Below, piece after piece: positions 5,822 to 6,245 of a stretch of DNA of 6,245 nt. The stretch covers positions 1 through 6,245 of the forward strand of contig CAJXLR010000102.1 in NCBI GenBank assembly GCA_913056425.1, in the 5' to 3' direction. The first letter of the stretch is position 1; each line of letters starts with the position of its first letter. This DNA comes from an uncultured Bacteroidota bacterium (GTDB lineage: Bacteria; Bacteroidota; Bacteroidia; NS11-12g; UBA9320). The notes under the pieces were generated by a model that was given only the letters and a program-made list of their open reading frames with translations, searched no databases and was not told the DNA's origin. The translations under genes were made by a program, and so were the position numbers.

Positions 5822-6245
5822 TTAGTTAAATACAATTTTCACTTTCACTTCACTTATTTCATCAGCCCCAAAGTGTTCTTCACGTTCGGGTAATTTTTTC
5901 TTTTTTGCTGCTGGCATTAGCAGTGTTACTCCATCATTTGCTGTAAGCATTTGACCTTCGACTACCGTGCCATCAGTTTTTTTTAGAGCTACCGTTCTAC
6001 CAATATTCTTAGCGAATTGCCTTTCTATTTTAAGGGGTCTCCCTAAGCCAGAAGAGGTTACTGAGAGCTCAAAATCTTCAACGTCTCTATTTAGACTGCC
6101 TTCAATGTGCCTGCTCAATGACACGCAATGATCGATCCCCACGCCATTATCCCCATCTATTTCCACAAGTATTTTGTTTCCAATACCAATTTGAACCTCA
6201 ACAAGAAATAGATCCGAACCATCAAGCTTCTCGGTTACCAATTCT
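5822..6245 (-). CDS. rimP: Ribosome maturation factor RimP (5' end outside window)
   Basis: The C-terminal 140 residues of RimP, a cytoplasmic protein that binds the free 30S subunit and helps its late assembly. The N-terminal domain is recognised by 'GSDLFLVEVQI', 'GIDHCVSLSRHIEG' and 'EDFELSVTSSGLGRPL'; the C-terminal SH3-like barrel follows from about 'KNIGRTVAL' to the end. The reading frame continues through base 6245. The TTG at 6241 could pass as a start, but it encodes the internal Leu of 'ELVTEKLDGSDLF', which family members carry well inside the N-terminus; the real start therefore lies a short way beyond the window. It ends TAA at 5822-5824, 14 bases before nusA. It is the first visible gene of the rimP-nusA-infB cluster, whose promoter is probably outside the window. 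Confidence 0.93.
   Translation of the reverse strand, partial: ELVTEKLDGSDLFLVEVQIGIGNKILVEIDGDNGVGIDHCVSLSRHIEGSLNRDVEDFELSVTSSGLGRPLKIERQFAKNIGRTVALKKTDGTVVEGQMLTANDGVTLLMPAAKKKKLPEREEHFGADEISEVKVKIVFN

Noticed and set aside
6239..6241. TTG as the start codon of rimP
   Set aside because: The frame stays open to the window edge, and the upstream residues continue the family's N-terminal helix. The Leu is internal, so the gene is treated as truncated by the window.

Overview
The window looks like chromosomal DNA of a member of the Bacteroidota, most likely a Flavobacteriales relative. This rests on family resemblance read by eye: the NusA is short and has the wording typical of that phylum, the IF2 has a long Lys/Glu/Pro-rich N-terminal region with 'G-L-x-V-L-G-K-I-D-L'-type blocks, and classical Shine-Dalgarno sequences are weak or absent. 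Base composition is moderate, roughly 40-45 % GC by eye. No search could be run.

Left part (1-1290, + strand): the C-terminal part of a di-heme cytochrome c peroxidase/MauG-family protein, cut by the window edge, is followed by a small orphan four-helix membrane protein that starts with GTG. Middle (1291-1619): a 329-base gap between convergent genes with no gene I can support. It holds a 26-base imperfect palindrome, an 88-base nested inverted repeat and a degenerate octamer tandem repeat. A second copy of the octamer repeat lies directly behind the cytochrome gene.

Right part (1620-6245, - strand, transcribed right to left): the conserved translation/transcription cluster rimP-nusA-infB. 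RimP matures the 30S subunit, NusA controls elongation, pausing and termination of RNA polymerase, and IF2 places initiator tRNA on the 30S subunit and promotes subunit joining. The rimP 5' end lies beyond the right edge. rimP and nusA are 14 bases apart, bridged by a four-codon mini-reading frame that overlaps the nusA start. nusA and infB are 129 bases apart.

I do not see a defence system, CRISPR array, transposase, phage gene or RNA gene. The genes are ordinary. The parts worth a second look are the non-coding repeats and inverted repeats around the orphan membrane gene, plus a few start-site details.
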